This document shows, in pieces, positions 19,301 through 29,825 of a stretch of DNA of 47,512 bases (positions within the stretch are counted from its first letter, which is position 1; each line of letters begins with the position of its first letter). The stretch is from Emiliania huxleyi CCMP1516 (lineage: Eukaryota; Haptophyta; Isochrysidales; Noelaerhabdaceae). The notes under the pieces were generated by a model, which was given only the letters and a program-made list of their open reading frames with translations, was not told where the DNA came from and did no database searches. The translations under genes and the position numbers were made by a program. The stretch lies in assembly GCF_000372725.1 (NCBI RefSeq), contig NW_005198921.1:12271-59782 (forward strand), read 5' to 3'.

Positions 19301-22300
19301 GCTGTCGGGGCGAACCTCGCCGTCGGCGGGGCTGAAGTCAACGGCGAAGAGCACGGCCTCGCCGCACCGCTCCACGCGAGCAAGGGGCGAGTCGGCACCG
19401 ACGGTGGGAGCGGCTCCTCCCCACCCGGCCTCGCCGTGGCCAGTACCTCCAGCCCCGGCGCTGACAGCGACGTGGTCATCGACCCCTCGTCGGGCGTGAC
19501 CGCGACTGTCCACGCGAGCGCCACGGCGCACTCCGCTGGCACGCGGGTGGCGACGCTCCGTGCGGCGTCCGCCGTGCAGGACAGCAACGCGAGTCGGCTC
19601 GCGTCTCCCAAGGCGTTTCCCTCTGGGCTGGTCGCAACCTGCCAGAAGCGGCTCTCTGAGCCCACCGTCGCCTGCCGCGCCGACGTCGGCGAGGCGCTGG
19701 GCACGTCGTGGGCCACCGGGCAGCAGCTGCTTCAGCCTACGCAGGGCGCGAAGCTGCTCCAGATCGGCGCGCGCGGCTTCGTGCGCGCCATCGTCGACAA
19801 GATCACCACTTTGATGACGGCGATCCAGTCGGGCCCGCTGCGCTCTGAGCACGAGGCTTGCGCGGCTTGCGCGGATCTGTCGCACGAGAACGAGTCGGAG
19901 GAGAGCTTCACGATCGCCACGGCCCGCTCAGAGATCGAGGCGGCCTCCCTGCTCTTTCTCCACCCTTTTGCTGCCGTGCTGGCGCTGCTCCTCGCCGCGT
20001 GCCTTGAGCTGCTGCGTGGGCAGGTCAAGAAGAAGAGGGTGGAGCGCCGCAGCCACGCAGCGATCTCCGTACCCTTGCTCTCCAGCACGCGTGCTCTCCG
20101 AGTTGGCATTGTGATCCTCTTCTTCCCGCAGGCGACGACGGGGGCAGAGAGCACCCTTTGTGACGAGTTCATGAGTGGCAATGGTGCAGATTACCGCGGC
20201 TGCCAGAGTGTGACTCGTGGCGGGATCACGTGCCAGGCATGGTCGTCGCAGAGCCCGCACTCGCACAGCCGCACGCCCGCCAACTACCCAAGCAGCGGCC
20301 TCACCGCCAACTACTGCCGCAACCCCGACGGCGAGCCTTCGATTTGGTGCTACACAACCGATTTCGCCAAACGTTGGGATTTGTGCGACCCGATTCCGCT
20401 GTCGCCGCTGCCGCCAAACCCGCCGCCGTGGCCGCCCTTCCCGCCCGGCCTCGCCCCCACGCCGCCTCCTCCTCTGCCGCCGCCCTATCCGCCCGGCAAG
20501 GCGCCCACGCCGCCGTTGCCGCCGCCGCCGCCGCCGCCGTCTCCGCCGCGCTTTCCGCCGTCGCCACCCTCTCCGCCGCCGCCGTCGCCGCCCTCGCCCC
20601 CACCGCTCGCACCATTACCGCCGCTCCGGCCCGACGAAGTGTCTGCGGCGACAGAAAACGAGCTTCGCTCCTTGATTGACAAGGCTGTGAGCCAGGGCCG
20701 GGAAGCTCACATCTTCGTCGCTCCTGGCGCCCACATCATGCTGGGATCCACGCCATCTCCGCCGCCCTCGCCGCCGCCGCCCTCGCCGCCGCCGCTGCCG
20801 CCGTCGCTGCCCCAGGCTCCGCCCCAGGCTCCGCCACCCACGCCGCCATCGTCGAATTGGAATGTCCTCTCTCCACCACCTCCGCCCCCGTCCGCGCCGC
20901 CTCGCACTCCGCCATCGCCGGCACCCCCGCCGTCGCTACCACCGTCGCCGCCGCCGACGCCGCCCCCGCCCCCCTCGTCGCCGTCACCCAGCTTCCCGCC
21001 CGATGTGCCCGTCGGGCTCCCCCAGCGTCCACCACCGCCGCCCTCGCCGCCGCCACCCGCATCGCTGCCCCCCCTTCCCCCCTCGCCGGCCGCGCCACCG
21101 CCGCTGCCGCCATCGCCGCCACGGCCTCCTCCAGCAGCGCCGCCCTCGCCGCCACCCCCGCCACCCCCGAGTCCCTCCGAGCCGCCGTTGCCGCCAAGCC
21201 CCCCACCTCCGCCATCGCCCCCGCCGCCATCGCCCCCGCCTTCTCCACCTCCCGCCCAGCCGGGCTGCGGACGAGACTGCGGTAGCGCGAACGACGGGGT
21301 CTGCGACGACGGCGGCGAGGGGAGCGTGTACGCGGTGTGCACCTACGGCGAGGACTGCCAGGACTGCGGCCCGCGCACGCTCTCGCCGCCGCCGATGCCA
21401 AGCCCTCCGGTTCATACCCCGGCTCCAGCGCCTCCGCCCGCCCCGCCGCCGTCGCCGCCACTTCCGCCGTCGCCGCCTCTTCCGCCGCCGCCGCCGCTCG
21501 CGCCGCCGCTGCCACCCCTCGCTCCATCTGAGCAGCTTGTGACCAGCGAGGACGAGATCACGCAGCTACTAGAGCGGCTGGTCGGCTATCGGAGGGCGAT
21601 GCTCGAGGGGACCGGCCCTGCCACACCGGGGGAGCTCCCCCCAATTACGATGGCTATCCCGCCTGGCTCGGTCTTCAAGCTCTCCGCCCCCATCGTCGTC
21701 AGTGGCAGGAGCGTGATCATCCGATCGAGTTTGCCTGCAGCTACGATCACCGGCGGTGGCGCGACGCAGCTGTTTGATGTGCGCGAGGGCGGCCATCTGA
21801 TGCTGCAGGGCGTGGTCCTTTCTGACGGGCGGTCCGAATCCGGAGGCGGTGGTGCCCTGAGCGTCCTCGACGGTGGAGTCGCAGAGCTGCAAAACGTGCG
21901 CATCACGGGGTGCAGCTCGGGCCTCGACGGCGGCGCCATCTTTGCGATCGAGTCGACGGTGGTGCTAGAGAGTGTTGATATTGACGGCTGTTCGGCGGCG
22001 CGCGACGGCGGCGCGGTCTATGTCGAGGCGTCGGCGCTGCGCGTCTCGGACTCTGCGGTGACCCGGTGCCACGCGCGGCAAGGCGGGGCGCTAGCCGCTG
22101 TCGGGCAGGGCGAGGGCGGCGATGCGGCGGTCACACTGATTGCCTCGACCCTCTCCGACTGCGAGGCGACGCTGCGCGGTGGGCTGCTCTATGCTGGCAC
22201 CTCCGTGCGCTTGTCCGAGCGGACGGCCCTCTCAAACGGCTCGGCGCTGCTAGGCAGTCGAGTCTTTATGGACAATGCCGCCGTCAGCTACCAGCTGCCA

Positions 22301-25300
22301 GCACCGCCCGGCCACTGGATGCCAACCTCGCTGTGCGAGGTGTATCGCGAGGCGTACGACTCTCCCTGCGAGGCAACCGAGGCGGGGACCGTCGACTTTT
22401 GCGAGAAGCGACGCGACCAGTGTCCATTCGTTGCTGATGTCTGCGATGCCTCGGGGGACTGCGTGCCGCCCGAAGGGTGCACACCCGCGTCGTTTGTCCA
22501 GCGGTGCGATTGGCGGCGCGACCCGTCGTTGCTGGGGCAGCGCGTCTATCAATTCCCTGGGCAACCCATCGACATTGATCTCCCGTACGCTTGCTACGCG
22601 GGCATCTTGGGGTCGGCGGATGCCACGATGCAGGGCAGTCGGCTTTGCGCCGGGGCGTGCCCGAGCGGCAAGCAGTGCCCGGCCGCCGCCACGTTCGAGG
22701 CCCTCGACTGCGAGCCCGGCTTCTTCTGCCCCGAGGGCACGGCGACGCCTCTCCCGTGCCCTGCCGGAAGCCACTCGAATGCAACCAACCTCGCGTCTGA
22801 GGGCGAGTGCTCCGTGTGCCCGCCTGGGTTCTCTTGCTTGAGCGGGAGCGCCGCGCCAAGGCCGTGTTTGCCAGGCTTCTTCGCTGGCGAGGCCAGCCTC
22901 CCAAAGTGCGAGGCGTGCTCCGCTGGCACATACCAGCCAGCGCAGAGCGCGACATCTTGTCGCGCTTGCGAGGCGGGCAGCTACTGCGCCAAGGGCGCGG
23001 CGGCGCCGCTGCCGTGCGTTGCGGGCAGCTACTCGACCGCCACCAACCTCACCGCCGCGGGCGAGTGCACCGACGCCTCGCCGGGCCACTTCGCCCCCAC
23101 GGGCTCCACGCAGCAGAGTCCGTGCGCCAAGGGGTCGTACACGGACGCGTACAAGCAGGGCGAGTGCACGCTCTGCGCGGGCGGCACGTACCAGGACGAG
23201 AGCGGCAAGACGGCGTGCAAGCCGTGCGAGCAAGGCCGCTACTGCGAGCCGGGCGCGGCGGCGCCTCTGCCGTGCGAGGCTGGCAGCTACTCGAGCGCCA
23301 CCAACCTCACCGACGCGAGCGAGTGCACCGACGCCACGCCGGGCCACTTCGCCACCACGGGCTCGACGCAGCAGACGGCGTGCCGCGAGGGCAGCTTCGC
23401 CAACGGCACCCGCAACGACGCGTGCGAGCTGTGCCCCGAGGGGTACTTCCAGAGCGAGACCGGCCAGGCCGCCTGCGTCCGCTGCGCTGCTGGCAAGTTT
23501 TGCCCTCAGGGGTCGTCGCGCGAGCTGGACGCGCAGTGCGAGGCGGGCACGTACGCGAGGCTGACCGACCGGAGCGGCGACCCCGAGTGCCTCGACTGCC
23601 CCGCCGGCTCGTCGTGCGGCGGCGGGGCGGCGCCGCCCTCCGAGTGCTCGCCGGGCTCTTTCGCCGCCACGGCCGGCCTCTCCGAGTGCGCCAGCTGTGC
23701 GGGCGGGACGTACCAGGGCGAGTCGAACGCGACGGGCTGCCTTCCGTGCGTGGAGGGCAGCTACTGCGCCGAGGGCGCGTCGGCGCCGCTGCCGTGCGTT
23801 GCGGGCAGCTACTCGACCGCCACCAACCTCACCGCCGCGGGCGAGTGCACCGACGCCTCGCCGGGCCACTTCGCCACCACCGGCTCCACGCAGCAGACGG
23901 CGTGCGCCAAGGGGTCGTACACGGACGCGTACGGGCAGGGCGCGTGCACGCCCTGTTCCGGCGGCACGTACCAGGACGCAGAGGCGCAGACGGCGTGCAA
24001 GCCGTGCGAGGCGGGCAGCTACTGCGCTGTTGGCGCGGCGGCGGCGCTGCCGTGCGAGGCTGGCAGCTACTCGAGCGCCACCAACCTCACCGACGCGAGC
24101 GAGTGCACCGACGCTTCGCCGGGCCACTTCGCCCCCACGGGCTCGACGCAGCAGACGGCGTGCCGCGAGGGCAGCTTCGCCAACGGCACCCGCAACGAGG
24201 CGTGCGAGCTGTGCGCCGTACACAAAGTGGCTCGACGGAATCACTGAGGTGATTTCTCCGTCCAACTGGATGCCCATACCCTGCGTGACCTACGTGCAAC
24301 TGCTTTTGCCTTACGTCTTCACTCCACTGGGGCTGGCCCTTTCGCTCTTGCTCGTGGGTGTTGGGATGGGCTTCTCGCAGTGGCGCGCTCTCCCAGCGCC
24401 GCGTCCGCCACCTCGTCGGGCTGTTGCCGCGGGTCTGCTCGAAGTCTTGCCAGCTACGCTGATCCTCATCTACTGCTCTGTCCCGCCCATCAACGCCTAT
24501 ATCTTCCGCTTCTGGCGGTGCAAGCTCTACACCACCTCGGAGCCTGGCGAACCTCTCGAGCAATACGAGGTGATGGTGGAGCAACCTAGCATCCTGTGTG
24601 CCAGCGAAGAACACGCTTCCATCTTTCGCCGCTACATCATTGGGTCCATCGTCATCTGGCCAGTCGGCTCCATGGTGCTCTACTCGTCGCTGCTCGTCGC
24701 GTGCTACAAGCCGCTGCACGCGAAGCTTCGCACGTCGCTGACGCGGGCCAGCGCCTTCCTGCATCAAGATTACGAGACGCAGTGGTGCTGGTGGGAGGCC
24801 CTGGAGCTCGCACGCAGGCTGGTGCTGACGGGCGCGGTGACGGCGATCATCCCAGAAGAGCGCGCCTTCTTGCGCCTTGTGTTGGCGACGCTGATTTCCA
24901 CAATGCACACCTGCAGCATCGCCGTCGTTCGCCCCTTTAAGAGGGTCGAGGACGATGTGCTAGCGGTGGTGCGTCAGCGCACACACACCCTCCAGCCCCT
25001 GCCTCCGGCCCTATTTCTGTCACCCTTTTCTTGTGCCTTTTTCTCTGCAGGCGACGAGCCTGATGACGCTTCTCATCTTTCTCGCCGCAAACTGGATCTT
25101 CATCTTCGACGGCATTGAAGATTACTATTATGATGTTAACACTGAGAGAGCAAGTCCTCTCAAAGTGCTGGGCTTTGACAAGCTGGACGGCATCGTCTCG
25201 GTCATGATTTCGCTCGTTTTCAGCGTCCTCTTTCTCTTCATGATCGGAGCCGTCGTCGCCGCCCGCCGCGTCGCCAAGATCCCCAAGTTCCGACTCGTCT

Positions 25301-27136
25301 CGACCACGCAGCCCCCCGAGCTGAGCATCGGGATGGGCCTCACGTGGCACCTCTTCAACAGCCACATCTGGTGAGTCACAGCTATGGAGGGAGAAGAGGA
25401 ACAGGAAGCCGGTTAATCCCACCTCCTCCAAATAGGTCGACCGGTCAAGACGCCGTAAAGGTCATCAAGGGTGAGCTCCAGCAGCTGCTGCCGGGCGTCA
25501 AGATCTTTCTCGACGCGCGCAGATGCTCAGCACCGCTAGCTACTCACAGCGAGACCCTCTGACGCACCGCGGTGTGCGCACATAGGTAGATGATCTCGAA
25601 GACATTGGGGCGCTCGAGGAGTACATCCAACGCTCGCAAGTCATCCTCTTCTTCCTCTCGAGGGGCTACTTCCGCTCGCAGGCGCGCGCCCCTCCAACCC
25701 CGCCACCGCCGCACTCTGGCCCTATCTCCCGCCTCTACTGCGCCACAGAACTGCCTCCGAGAGGTCCGCTCGTCGCTCGAGAAGGACAAGCCGCTGGTCC
25801 ACGTCCAAGAAGCGGACCCTGACAAGGGCGGCGGGACGATCCAGGCGCTGCGCGCAGAGTGCCCCGAGGACCTGCAGCCCGACATCTTTGACAAGGACTG
25901 GCCGCTCACGATCTGGTATCGCATCGAAGAGTTTCAGCTCATCTCGCTCAAGATCATCGCCGAGGCTCCGCGCGGGCCACGGCTAGCCGCTCCGCAGTCC
26001 TCTTTATCTCTCAAGACCAGCCCCACCTGAACCACAGGCGTTGCTCCTCTGCTCGCCCAACTATCTGAGCAAGACCTCTCTCCCGCTCTGCGTGTCGGGC
26101 GAGCCCGAGAGCCAGTCGCTCGCCTTTTCCAAAACCACGGTCTGGGCCTCGCCGGCCAACGCGGGCGCATTGGAGCTGGCCAACGAGCTCGCCAAGGCCT
26201 TTACCGGTCTCACGATCTCCGCCACCGATGCTTGGCCGGCCACCGCGACGCACATGCTGCTCTACCTCAACGAGGACAGCTTCGTCACCGATGAGCGGCT
26301 GGCCGAGCAGGTCAAGCAGGCGCGCGAGGACAGGCTGAAGATCGTCATGGCGCACGAGAACGACCTGGACCTCGGCGGCTGCCCCTTCTCCAGGTTGTTC
26401 GAAACCACGCCGCAGGAGCTCTAGTCTCGCAGTGACGGCTATCCCGAGCCTCCCTTCCCCCCAGCCCTTTCCTTCCAACGCCGCAGGAGCTCATCGCCGG
26501 CGGACTCTACAAGGACCTAGCAAACTCGTGCTTCCCCGGGCGCCACCGCAAGGCGCGCGCCCTCTCCCCCACAGCTCGCTTTGCGCACATCGCACGAGCT
26601 CTCCATGACGCGGGGGCTGTCCCTCTTCGCAGGTGTCGCTTGTGCTTCTGGCAAAAAGCCTCGGCGCGACCCCCGCTCGGTCGGGTGTGGAACTGCTTTC
26701 AGACAGCATCGCCGAGCGTGGCAGCCTCGCGGGGCGCGTCTCTGGCAGCCTCAACCGGGCATTCGCCAAGATGAGCAGACGCAGCTCTGCGGAGGCTCCG
26801 GCGCGCGACGGCTTGGGAGGCGAGGCGAACGCCCACCGCGAGGCGCACGCCCACCTCTGCCTCGACCAACCCGCCCTCGCCCAGTGGGGCACGGGTGCGG
26901 ACGAGCTTTGGTTCCCATGCCGCATCCTCGGCCTGCGGCACGACGGGACCGTTGACGTTAAGTACGACGACGGCAACATTGAGCGATCGAAGCTTGCCAG
27001 CCGAGTCGTAAATTGCACGCCGGCCGAGGCGGCGCAGCACGCGCTTGACGGCTGCGATGCGTCGTCATCGGTGTTGGTGTCGGTGCCGGGCGAGGCGTCG
27101 TCATCGACATCGGTGATGGTGAAGCATCAGGTCTGA
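13346..27136 (+). CDS. Giant kringle / proline-rich / beta-helix / cysteine-rich transmembrane TIR protein
   Basis: Predicted surface receptor of about 4,400 residues. Exon 1 runs from 13346 to about 24218. It starts MKTSATSMRLLLLGVLAG, a signal peptide; an ATG at 13292 would bury it. Then come the ~324-residue repeats (14063-19900); a hydrophobic segment (FAAVLALLLAACLELL); a kringle at 20159-20390 (CDEF, GADYRGCQS, NYCRNPDGEP, WCYTTD); Pro-rich linkers with a Cys module (NDGVCDDGGEG, GEDCQDCGPR); a DGGA-type beta-helix (~21540-22280); and GCC2/GCC3-like repeats (~22620-24218). The frame then shifts by +1 near 24218 into a multi-helix membrane region (LPYVFTPLGLALSLLLVG ... QWCWWEALELARRLVLTG) ending near 24965-24968. 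Later exons: 25051-25370 (more helices), 25436-25514, 25586-25681, 25749-25964, 26038-26415, 26487-26552 and 26633-27136. These encode a TIR domain (VKIFLD, VILFFLSRGYF, NCLREV, HVQEADPDKGG) and a Tudor-like tail (DGTVDVKYDDGNIE). TIR domains signal by assembly or NAD cleavage; ligand and pathway are unknown. A 108-bp in-frame intron (20024-20131) is possible. Confidence 0.75.
14063..19900 (+). repeat. Tandem ~972-bp coding repeats within the giant receptor gene
   Basis: Full units begin at AAGCTGCTCC at 14888, 15860, 16835, 17807 and 18776, with lengths 972, 975, 972, 969 and 975 bp, all multiples of three. A shorter first unit (14063-14887) lacks the LTAAVLPFAHE..WLSGGRAGG segment, and a truncated seventh starts at 19751. 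Each unit contains GFVRAIVDKIS, LRSERMACADLSQMNAAEG, a (GGSGGG) linker, THGAIIGRKGRTV, GSSPPGLLLGS and a CRADVGEALGTSW segment. Copies are nearly identical even at third positions, which indicates recent homogenisation. No family is recognised. Confidence 0.92.
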
Positions 27137-27558
27137 TCGGTTGAGGGACCCCTGCACCTTGAGGTGGGTCGTGCTGCCGAGAGGCGCGCGCGCGGTCACG
27201 ATACATTGAACCAACAACATTCGAGAGCGGGTTGCACAGGGGGAGAGAGTGCACGATTGTGGGAAGTATAGAGACACAGAACTCCGTGCGTGTCGCGGAG
27301 AGGTTTTAGATGCCTTTTAGATGTGTCCCTCAGCTCCCAACTGAAGTACTGAAGTCGGATTGAAATCCAAACCCTGATGGATGGACTGAAACGTTCGTCC
27401 ACCCCGAAGGCGAAGCGGCGCAGGCGCTGACCGACCTCCGACGGTAGGGGGGCCACAGCGCCCCAAAATCCACTAGTGTGGGATTTCGCGCAATCGCTTG
27501 ACTCTGAACAGCTCACATATCCCTGCGGTGAGCGCTGTGGTCGCCGCAGACTGGCTCC

Positions 27559-27607
27559 GACTTGACGGCGGCATGGAGACGTGATGCCTCCATGCCGCCG
27601 TCGAGTC
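27559..27607. repeat. Perfect-size hairpin (20-bp stem, 9-nt loop)
   Basis: The left arm 27559-27578 (GACTTGACGGCGGCATGGAG) pairs with 27588-27607 with one mismatch. No gene crosses it confidently. It could be the centre of a small foldback element or a structured transcript. Confidence 0.75.
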
Positions 27608-27798
27608 AAAATCTTCATGCGAGTCGATCTTTGGCCCGCCAGAGGCATATGCGGCGTTTCGGGCGACAAGCAGCGCTGCGACTGCGAAGTGGCGGTGGAC
27701 ATGCTCCCACGGTGCCGACGCAGCGCCGGAGTGGCCGGTGCTGCTCGCCGCGACCACGACGGCTACTCCGATGCTCCGGGCCGACCCGTCCTACCCGA

Positions 27799-27998
27799 CG
27801 GTGGCACTCTTCCACGTCTCGCTCACGCTGAGAAAAATTCTGAAACGGCGTGCAGCAGAGTCACCAACGAGTCGGTCCGCGTGACTCCTCGTGTCCCGTT
27901 TTGTTTTCACACATCCATAAACTCACTTTGGCCTCACTAAAGCGAAGTCTGAATCCTTAATCCTCAGATTTTAGATTAGGACGCTGTGGGCCCTCTAC
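27799..27998. repeat. Dispersed repeat H, copy 2 (inverted relative to copy 1)
   Basis: The reverse complement matches 7646-7860 across roughly 200 bp, including the CGTCCTAATCTAAAATC block, GGGACACGAGGAG and the GCACGCCGTTTCAGAATTTT block. It differs by scattered substitutions and short indels. Confidence 0.8.
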
Positions 27999-28595
27999 CG
28001 ACGGCCGTCGCCCCAGCCCATGCTCCAGCCCCTCCTCTCTCGCCGCGTGCAGCCTCTCCGCACGCGCTAGCAGGAGGCCGATAAAATCGACTCCAGCCAC
28101 CATCCCCGTCATCCAGATAGATCCACCGGGCCTCCTCGCTCCTGTATGGCGCGCCCACGGGCGCCACGACAAGCGAGGGATTCAAGTGTGAGCGGAGATG
28201 ACCGGGAGCCATGACCTGTGAATGATGGGCGATCGGCATCGGGTCCACTTGTCTCGAGAGGACCCGAACTCAGCTTAGAATTTTACAACTAAGTCCCGAG
28301 CCCAGGGCAGATTAGAACTGCAAAGAGAAGATGCACCAAACATGCGACATCTGGGACGTACGAGTGAGTCTGGTCGTCGGATGGAGCCGTAGCGATTAGG
28401 TGCGCTCGCGACCGTCGCAGCCGTCACCTGGTGTGGACTCGGTCGGGGTAGCCGCTCTTTCGCATCGGGCGGGAAACTGAAAAAGAAAAACGCCAGCGCT
28501 CAACTCGACCAGAGAGGCAGACGGATCTCCCGTCCGGACCACACACAAATCTCTCCAAAGCAGGAAATCGGCAAGCATCTGGTGCACCATGGCGA

Positions 28596-28990
28596 TCAGG
28601 TGAATGCAGTGCTTAACTTGCTATTCGTCCACTTGATCCTGGCAAATATTGATGAAGACAAGTACATGAGATGCGCGTCCAGCCATTCCAACTCGAATGG
28701 CGCATTCGGCGCTAGGTCATCGATGGCATCCGCGGAAGGAAGCCCACCACCTTTGGCGCGACTAGACTGAGCAGAGTCCCGGTCCCCGGGTGGAACGGAA
28801 ACGGAGCGAACGTGTACTTGGACATGTGGACATTTGTGCAGTGTGCACCGTGTGGCGCAGGCTGCAAGACCACGAACTCGGCGACGGCAAGTTTCACCTA
28901 GCGCCCCAAACAGCCACGCGGCGGCCTCGGCATGGCCGGGCAGCGGGCTCGGAAGCTCGTCCTTGAGGATCACGAGCCTTGGGTCACTCC
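28596..28990 (-). pseudogene. Fragment of the tandem paralogue family (third copy, inverted)
   Basis: The minus-strand frame begins near 28990 with LVILKDELPSPLPGHAEAAA. This is nearly identical, also at DNA level, to the segment LVILKDELPGPLPGLAEAAA of the gene at 31686 and to the end of the gene at 29826. It continues through ALGETCRR..., then FELEWLDAHLMYLSSSIFAR, and stops at 28596. Everything upstream of the match is replaced by low-complexity sequence and repeat R. I read it as an exon or remnant of a third family member broken by repeat insertion. Expression cannot be judged. The C-terminal part has natural composition but no recognised domain. Confidence 0.55.
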
Positions 28991-29107
28991 CGCGAAAACA
29001 CACTCTCTCTCTCCCGCGAAACCCGCCCCGTGAACATACGACAAATCCTCGAGAGGATCGACAAATCGAATGTTCCAAGCAGCCGACTCTCTCTCTCTCT
29101 CTCCCAA

Positions 29108-29111
<4 letters not shown>

Positions 29112-29197
<86 letters not shown>
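29112..29197. repeat. (AC)43 microsatellite
   Basis: An uninterrupted 86-bp AC dinucleotide tract on the plus strand, preceded by CT-rich sequence. It abuts the outer end of repeat R copy 1. Confidence 0.98.
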
Positions 29198-29198
<1 letters not shown>

Positions 29199-29211
29199 AC
29201 CGCCCCAAGCC

Positions 29212-29727
29212 CCCCCAGCACCCCCTTGCTCCCCTCCCCCCCTCGGGAGGGCCGAACTGAGGCGCCCGTGGGGACCCCGCAATTCCCTTCCCCCCTCGGA
29301 GGGGGCCGGACGAGGCGTACCCCGAGGGCCCCGCTCTTCCCTTCACATAGCGGCCACTCTTCGGATCGCTGGTCGAGCGACCCGGGGGATGCCCCGCGCG
29401 CCTGACCCAGGCGCGAAAACGAATCTGCGAGGCGTGGCCGCTCATGCGGCCCGATGGGGAGGAGCGGGGCGGACTACGGGGATCGGCTTCTTACACAGCC
29501 CTTCCCTGCAGCGAGCCCACTCCAACCCACCCGCGCTAGGTCTCGGGGGACGAAGGGGTCACACCCGACGACCTCGGGAACTAGCCGGGGCAGTCGGAGA
29601 AGTGGCAACTCCGTGCACTGACGGTCGGCCGTCAGAAACCACGCACGCCTCCGTGGCTCGGGTTACACCAATCCTCGCTACCCAACGCGGCCAAAGGATA
29701 TCCACCTCGAGAACCTCGAGAGAGGGG
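29212..29727. repeat. Dispersed repeat R, copy 1
   Basis: About 515 bp ending ...GGATATCCACCTCGAGAACC TCGAG. The reverse complement occurs at 35038-35513 with high identity and a ~50-bp deletion, and the terminal 46 bp recurs alone at 36551-36596. It is rich in CCCCTC/GGGGAG tracts. No ORF is conserved between the two long copies, so a structural or non-autonomous element is more likely than a gene. Confidence 0.82.
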
Positions 29728-29825
29728 GGGGGGTTCCCCAAAACACGGCGGATGCCTATGTGGCGACCATCCCGAAAATCATCAGATAAGTCTTCATTAC
29801 CTCTCTTATCGCAGGCAGGTCTCGA

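Larger units (their letters stand above)
27137..28590. other. Repeat-rich stretch without a confident gene
   Basis: Holds a 20-bp-stem hairpin (27559-27607) and repeat H copy 2 (27799-27998). Two short minus-strand frames have partly natural composition: about 27976-28248 (APYRSEEARWIYLDDGDGG) and 28396-28590 (MVHQMLADFLLWRDLCVV). They could be 3' exons of the minus-strand paralogue fragment that ends at 28596, but I cannot join them with confidence. Confidence 0.4.

Noticed and set aside
14385..19885. Numerous secondary frames on both strands within the tandem repeats
   Set aside because: They recur with the 972-bp period and exist only because the coding repeat lacks stops in several frames.
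22250..24277. A 675-codon minus-strand frame opposite the cysteine-rich repeats
   Set aside because: The composition is Arg/Ala/Leu without motifs, and it is fully explained as antisense of the GCC2/GCC3-like coding repeats.
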